From Elusimicrobiota bacterium (GTDB lineage Bacteria > Elusimicrobiota > Elusimicrobia > UBA1565 > UBA9628): a DNA stretch of 9,996 bases. The first letter of the stretch is position 1, and each line of letters begins with the position of its first letter. Positions 6,874-9,996 of this stretch are shown here, in pieces. A model generated the notes under the pieces. That model was given only the letters and a program-made list of their open reading frames with translations, was not told the origin of the DNA and made no database searches. The translations under genes were made by a program, and so were the position numbers. Where the stretch lies: assembly GCA_016194625.1 (NCBI GenBank), contig JACQBB010000460.1, positions 1 to 9,996 on the forward strand. Direction: 5' to 3'.

Positions 6874-7775
6874 CACGTCCCCAGGCGCTTCAGCGCCCAC
6901 AGCGTCAGCGTCGCCGCGTTCTTCCAGTCCGTCGGGCACTCGGCGACCGCGCGGCGAGCGTATCGGCCGGCGGTCCCCAGGTCGCCCTGCCCGATCAGCA
7001 GGCGCGCGGCCGAGCGGCACATCACGCCCAGGCGGCGGCGCATGCGCGCGCGCGTGGCGGAGTCCGGATCGGGAAAGTTCTTGAAGTGGTCGCGCAGCAG
7101 GTGCTCGAGGTTCGTGTTGTGGTACACGATCTTGTTCGACGCGCCGCGCTCGACGAGCTGGTACTCGCCCAGGACCTTGGGCAGGAAGCGCATCCGGCAC
7201 ACGCGCGCCAAGCGCATCCACAGGTCGTAGTCCTCGACGGTGTTGAAGGCCTCGTCCTCGCGGAACAGGCCGGCCTCGAACAGCTTGGCCTTGCGCACCG
7301 TCGTGGCCGAAGGAGAGAGCGCGTTGCCGTCGAAAAGGAGCTTCTCGTACATCCGCTCCACGAGCGGGCCGTTGTGCGAGACGCGCACGAGCTTCCCGTC
7401 CTTGACGATGTTCTCGTCGTGGCAGACCAGGTCGGCCTCGGGATGGGCGTCGAACTCGGCCATGGTCTCGGCCAGCTTCGTCGGGAACCACAGGTCGTCG
7501 TGGTCCAGGAAGGCCACGAACTCGCCTTCGGCGGCGCGGATGCCGGCGTTGCGCGCGCCGGCGATCTTTTTATTCTCCTGCTTGAGGCAGCGGCCGCGCA
7601 GGGCGGTCTTCGCGAGATAGGCGTCGACCAGCGCCTTCGTGTCGTCCTTCGAGCCGTCGTCCACGACGACGACCTCGAAGTCCTTGTAGGTCTGGGCGGC
7701 GACGGTGGCCAGCGTCTTCTCGATGAACGCCGCCGCGTTCCACGCCGGGATGACGACGGAGACGCGGGGGGGCAA
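6873..7775 (-). CDS. Glycosyltransferase family 2 (GT-A fold)
   Basis: A 300-residue soluble glycosyltransferase. It opens with VSVVIPAWNAAAFIEKTL and shows the nucleotide-binding VVDDGS ending at residue 42, AGARNAGIRAAEGEFVAFLD near 72-91, the DxD-type metal site DHDD at 91-94 and the probable catalytic acidic pair Glu181/Asp182 in EDYDLWMR. These are standard GT2 features, so it should transfer a sugar from a nucleotide donor in the cytosol. There are no membrane segments, which argues against a polyprenyl-phosphate sugar synthase with a membrane tail. The start is a TTG at 7773-7775, one base after the TAG of the preceding gene and preceded by a good GAGGG. No ATG or GTG could serve, because the fold begins at once. 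The C-terminal ~80 residues are helical and basic. It overlaps the next gene by one base (TGATG). Donor and acceptor are unknown. Confidence 0.92.
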   Translation of the reverse strand: MPPRVSVVIPAWNAAAFIEKTLATVAAQTYKDFEVVVVDDGSKDDTKALVDAYLAKTALRGRCLKQENKKIAGARNAGIRAAEGEFVAFLDHDDLWFPTKLAETMAEFDAHPEADLVCHDENIVKDGKLVRVSHNGPLVERMYEKLLFDGNALSPSATTVRKAKLFEAGLFREDEAFNTVEDYDLWMRLARVCRMRFLPKVLGEYQLVERGASNKIVYHNTNLEHLLRDHFKNFPDPDSATRARMRRRLGVMCRSAARLLIGQGDLGTAGRYARRAVAECPTDWKNAATLTLWALKRLGT

Positions 7776-7776
7776 C

Positions 7777-8679
7777 CTAGGCCCTCGCGGTCATCGCGGC
7801 CTTCATCGCCGCCAGGCCCTCGCGCAGGGTCATCGGCTTCACGCCGAGCTCGCGCTCCATGCGCGCCGTCACGAAGGTCGTGTTGCGCGGGCGCGGGGCG
7901 ATGCCGGGGAAGGCGTCGCTGCCGACGCGCTGGATGAGGGAGACGTCCAGGCCGAAGGCGCGCGCGACCTCGCGGCCGAACTGCCAGCGGTTGACCGAGT
8001 CCTTGCCCGCCAGGTGGAAGACGCCCTCGGGGCGCTTGCGGACGACGGCCCACAGCGCGTGGCCGCATTGGATGTTGTAGAGAGGGTTCTCGTACACGTC
8101 GTCCACCAGGGAGACCGTCTCGCCGCGCATCAGCTTCTCGTAGATCCAGGTCGCCGGGTTCGGGCGCGTGACCGAGTGGTTCCAGCCGTACATCAGGATC
8201 GGCCGCACGATGGTCCAATGCCGCAGCGTCTCGCGGACCAGGCGCTCGCACTCGACCTTCAGGCCGCCGTACTTGTTGATCGGATGGACTGGGTCGTCCT
8301 CGCGGTAAGGGGCGCGCTTGCCGTCGAACACCGCGTTGGTCGAGACGTAGACCAGGTGCGTGTCCGCGCGCCGCGCCGCCGAGGTCACGTTCAGCGTGCC
8401 GACGATGTTCGACTCCAGGCTCTCGGCGTAGTGCTTCTCCACGTAGTCCACGCTGGCGATGCCCGCCGCGTGCACGACCGCGTCGAATTTCGACCGGGCG
8501 AAGAGCCGGTCCACGGCGCGCTTGTCGCGGATGTCGAGGACCAGGTGCTTGGACTTCGAGCCCTCGACCTTGTAGTCGCGCTGGTGGAGGCTGACGACGC
8601 GCCAGCCCGCGGGCATCGTCTCCTCGAGGCCTTTGCCGAGGAGTCCGGTGCCGCCGGTGACGAGGACGGTCTTCTTCAC
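7777..8679 (-). CDS. RmlD-like NAD(P)-dependent sugar-nucleotide reductase/epimerase (SDR)
   Basis: A 300-residue SDR of the dTDP-4-dehydrorhamnose reductase (RmlD) type. The cofactor motif GGTGLLG is at residues 9-15, and VHAAGIASVDYVEKH near 69-83 matches the family's usual HxAA region. STNAVFDG at 113-120 replaces the commoner STDYVFDG. The catalytic pair is Tyr137/Lys141 in KYGGLK. The C-terminal half carries the substrate-domain pattern with ENPLYNIQCGHALWAVV and EGVFHLAG. The start is GTG at 8677-8679, 7 nt after the previous stop; upstream there is only a weak GCGAGA. The family reduces a 4-keto nucleotide sugar to a deoxyhexose donor. No RmlA, RmlB or RmlC is in view, so dTDP-rhamnose is not assured. 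It might process the product of the preceding dehydratase (inference). The SDR call is firm, the exact substrate is not. Confidence 0.88.
   Translation of the reverse strand: MKKTVLVTGGTGLLGKGLEETMPAGWRVVSLHQRDYKVEGSKSKHLVLDIRDKRAVDRLFARSKFDAVVHAAGIASVDYVEKHYAESLESNIVGTLNVTSAARRADTHLVYVSTNAVFDGKRAPYREDDPVHPINKYGGLKVECERLVRETLRHWTIVRPILMYGWNHSVTRPNPATWIYEKLMRGETVSLVDDVYENPLYNIQCGHALWAVVRKRPEGVFHLAGKDSVNRWQFGREVARAFGLDVSLIQRVGSDAFPGIAPRPRNTTFVTARMERELGVKPMTLREGLAAMKAAMTARA
7782..7786 (-). promoter_or_regulatory. Ribosome binding site that decides the TTG start of the GT2 gene
   Basis: GAGGG on the minus strand lies 6 nt before the TTG at 7775, inside the last codons of the RmlD-like gene. The arrangement TAG-G-TTG, with this site at normal spacing, supports a TTG start and suggests that ribosomes ending the upstream gene restart here. 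Confidence 0.55.
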
Positions 8680-8686
8680 TCTCGCG

Positions 8687-9688
8687 TCAGACGTTGTAGC
8701 GACCTGCCTTATAGTCGGACAGATGCGCGCGGACGTAGGCGACCGTCTCCGCGAGCCCCTTCTCGAGCGTCCAGCGCGGCTTCCAGCCCAGGACCTTGCC
8801 GGCCTTGCGGCGGTCGCAGAGCAGGCGCAGGACCTCGCTCTTGTCCGGCCGGACGCGCGCGCGGTCCGTCTCCAGGACGGCGCGGCGGCCGCACAGCCTC
8901 ATCAGCAGTTCGGCGGTCTCGCCGATCGTGACGCCGTGCCCGGAGCCTAAATTGAAGTCCTGCCCGGCCGAGCGCGCGGAGCGCGCGACCGCGAGGAAGC
9001 CCTCGACGGTGTCGGCGACGAAGTTGAAGTCGCGGACCGGCGTCAGTGAGCCGAGCCGCAGTCTCTCGGCGCCGGACAGGAGCTGGGCGGCGATCGTCGG
9101 GATCACCGCGCGCGCCGACTGGCGCGGGCCGTAGGTGTTGAAGGGGCGGGCGATGGCCACGGGCAGGCCGAACGAGCGGTGGAAGCTCTCGGCCAGCGCG
9201 TCGGCCCCGATCTTGGTGGCGGAGTAGGGAGACTGGCCCTGGCGCGGGTGCTTCTCGTCGATCGGGACGTAGAGCGCTGTGCCGAAGACCTCGGAGGTCG
9301 AGGTGTGCACGACCTTGGAAACCTTGCGCCGCAGGGACGCTTCCAGGACGTGGAGCGTGCCCTTCATGTTGGTCTCGACGTACTGGGCCGGAGCCTCGTA
9401 CGAATACGGGATACCGATGAGGGCGCCCAGGTGGAAGACGATCTCGTGCCCGGAGACGAATCCGTCCACGAAGTAGGGGTCGGTCAGATCGCCGGACAAG
9501 ACCTCGATGCGGCGGGCGAGCGCCGGGGCGGTCTGCTCGAGGAAGCCCCAATGCGAGGCGGAGTTGTAGTGGACCAGCGCGCGCACTCGCGCCCCGCGGC
9601 GGGCCAGCTCCTCGGCCAGGTGGCTGCCGATGAAGCCGCCGGCCCCGGTCACGGCCACGCGGCGTCCCTTCCAGAATGTGTCGGTCAT
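8687..9688 (-). CDS. NAD-dependent nucleotide-sugar 4,6-dehydratase, LegB-like extended SDR
   Basis: A 333-residue extended short-chain dehydrogenase. The Rossmann motif GAGGFIG is at residues 15-21, the active-site stretch HTSTSEVFGT at 128-137, the catalytic pair Tyr155/Lys159 lies in PYSATK, and RPFNTYGPRQSARAVIPT spans 181-198. From memory, that last block and the PYSYEAP stretch near residue 95 are very close to the LegB/NAD-dependent 4,6-dehydratase group, which makes 4-keto-6-deoxy sugars from UDP-GlcNAc or a related donor; an epimerase of the same superfamily is the main alternative. The ATG at 9688 was chosen because the Rossmann motif begins 15 residues later and a purine-rich GGGGAAG lies just upstream. 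Longer in-frame starts would overlap the preceding glycosyltransferase. The product could be a 4-keto sugar for the downstream aminotransferase (inference). No other legionaminic acid genes are in view. Confidence 0.9.
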   Translation of the reverse strand: MTDTFWKGRRVAVTGAGGFIGSHLAEELARRGARVRALVHYNSASHWGFLEQTAPALARRIEVLSGDLTDPYFVDGFVSGHEIVFHLGALIGIPYSYEAPAQYVETNMKGTLHVLEASLRRKVSKVVHTSTSEVFGTALYVPIDEKHPRQGQSPYSATKIGADALAESFHRSFGLPVAIARPFNTYGPRQSARAVIPTIAAQLLSGAERLRLGSLTPVRDFNFVADTVEGFLAVARSARSAGQDFNLGSGHGVTIGETAELLMRLCGRRAVLETDRARVRPDKSEVLRLLCDRRKAGKVLGWKPRWTLEKGLAETVAYVRAHLSDYKAGRYNV

Positions 9689-9692
9689 GACG

Positions 9693-9699
9693 CTTCCCC
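9693..9699 (-). promoter_or_regulatory. Shine-Dalgarno-like site for the LegB-like gene
   Basis: Reading on the minus strand, GGGGAAG lies 4 nt before the ATG at 9688, within the 19-nt gap after the glycosyltransferase stop codon. It supports this start over the longer in-frame reading. Confidence 0.5.
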
Positions 9700-9707
9700 G
9701 GAGTCTA

Positions 9708-9996
9708 TCATTTCGCGGTTCCGAGGAGGATTCCGCGGTACTCGCGCGCCATCCTCTCCGCCGCGAAGGCCTCGCGCGCCCGGCGCCGGCCGGCCTCGGA
9801 GAACCGCCGGAGCTTGGCCGGCGAGTCGAGCAGGTCGGCGAGCACGCGCGCCAGCTCCGCGGCGTCCCCGGGAGGGACCAGCACTCCCGTCTCGCCGTCG
9901 ACCACGACCTCCGGGAGCCCGCCGACACGGGAGGCCACCACCGGCCGTCCGGCGCTCATCGCGTCCAGGGCGCCCAGGCCGAAGCTCTCGCGCTCC
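9708..9996 (-). CDS. Glycosyltransferase family 4, C-terminal part (cut by window edge)
   Basis: Only the last 95 codons are present; the rest lies beyond the right edge. The visible part is the nucleotide-sugar-binding half of a GT-B fold, retaining glycosyltransferase. It opens with the family signature [20 protein letters not shown], followed by [17 protein letters not shown] and [11 protein letters not shown], the usual order in GT4 enzymes (known family pattern). The E-x7-E motif reads E-x7-D here: the second acidic residue is Asp, a conservative change. The protein ends in a basic helix typical of the GT4 C-terminus. The ATG at 9959 is an internal methionine, because the reading frame is open and on-motif upstream of it. 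Its stop lies 19 nt before the next gene. It probably adds one sugar to the lipid-linked repeat unit in the cytosol; donor and acceptor cannot be read from the sequence. Confidence 0.9.
   Translation of the reverse strand, partial: ERESFGLGALDAMSAGRPVVASRVGGLPEVVVDGETGVLVPPGDAAELARVLADLLDSPAKLRRFSEAGRRRAREAFAAERMAREYRGILLGTAK

Noticed and set aside
5857..7230. Plus-strand open frame of 457 codons
   Set aside because: It is antisense to the aminotransferase and GT2 genes, with no recognisable domain and an Arg/Gly/Gln-rich composition.
7560..7580. A-rich patch AATAAAAAG in the GT2 gene as a programmed frameshift site
   Set aside because: It does not form the needed A-AAA-AAG heptamer in frame (a T precedes the A-run), and the protein continues normally through it as ENKKIAG.
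7705..8931. Plus-strand open frame of 408 codons
   Set aside because: It is antisense to two clear SDR genes and shows only complementary-strand composition.
8687..9688. A full legionaminic acid pathway
   Set aside because: Only the LegB-like enzyme is present. No synthase, cytidylyltransferase or NeuC/LegG-like gene is visible.
9689..9707. Promoter between the GT4 and dehydratase genes
   Set aside because: The gap is only 19 nt and is mostly filled by the ribosome binding site. No -35/-10 pair can fit inside the gap, and I see none upstream.

Overview
The window is a very GC-rich (about 70% by eye) stretch of bacterial DNA packed with genes for making and exporting a cell-surface polysaccharide. 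All ten genes that I can support read on the minus strand, so transcription enters at the right edge (9996) and leaves at the left edge (1). A Wzx-type flippase domain, an O-antigen ligase/polymerase-like gene and a FemAB-like enzyme fit a high-GC bacterium that assembles polymers on a polyprenol lipid, most likely a diderm. The sequence does not support a phylum call.

Layout in transcription order: the C-terminal end of a GT4 glycosyltransferase (9708-9996, cut by the window); a LegB-like NAD-dependent nucleotide-sugar 4,6-dehydratase (8687-9688); an RmlD-like sugar-nucleotide reductase (7777-8679); a GT2 glycosyltransferase (6873-7775); a divergent DegT/DnrJ-family PLP aminotransferase (5845-6873); a FemAB/GNAT-fold acyl- or aminoacyl-transferase (4862-5848); a CE4 polysaccharide deacetylase with no visible signal peptide (4110-4865); a 790-residue protein joining a GT4-like glycosyltransferase to a 12-segment flippase in one reading frame (1741-4113); a GT39/PMT_2-type membrane glycosyltransferase (221-1744); and the first 60 codons of an O-antigen ligase-like membrane protein (1-182, cut by the window).

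The genes are almost seamless. Gaps are 19, 7 and 1 nt at the right, followed by a 1-nt overlap and four consecutive 4-nt ATGA/GTGA overlaps. The only larger gap is 38 nt, before the last gene. No promoter, terminator, RNA gene, insertion sequence, CRISPR array or gene-free stretch over 40 nt was seen, so this looks like the interior of one long operon.

How the genes may work together (inference): the two SDR enzymes and the aminotransferase could make deoxy or amino sugars. The FemAB-like enzyme and the deacetylase could adjust acyl groups on amines before export. The soluble glycosyltransferases would build the lipid-linked repeat unit, the flippase domain would move it across the membrane, and the GT39-like and ligase-like proteins would act on the outer face. 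The most unusual item is the glycosyltransferase-flippase fusion. The second is the overlapping aminotransferase, FemAB-like and cytosolic deacetylase block.
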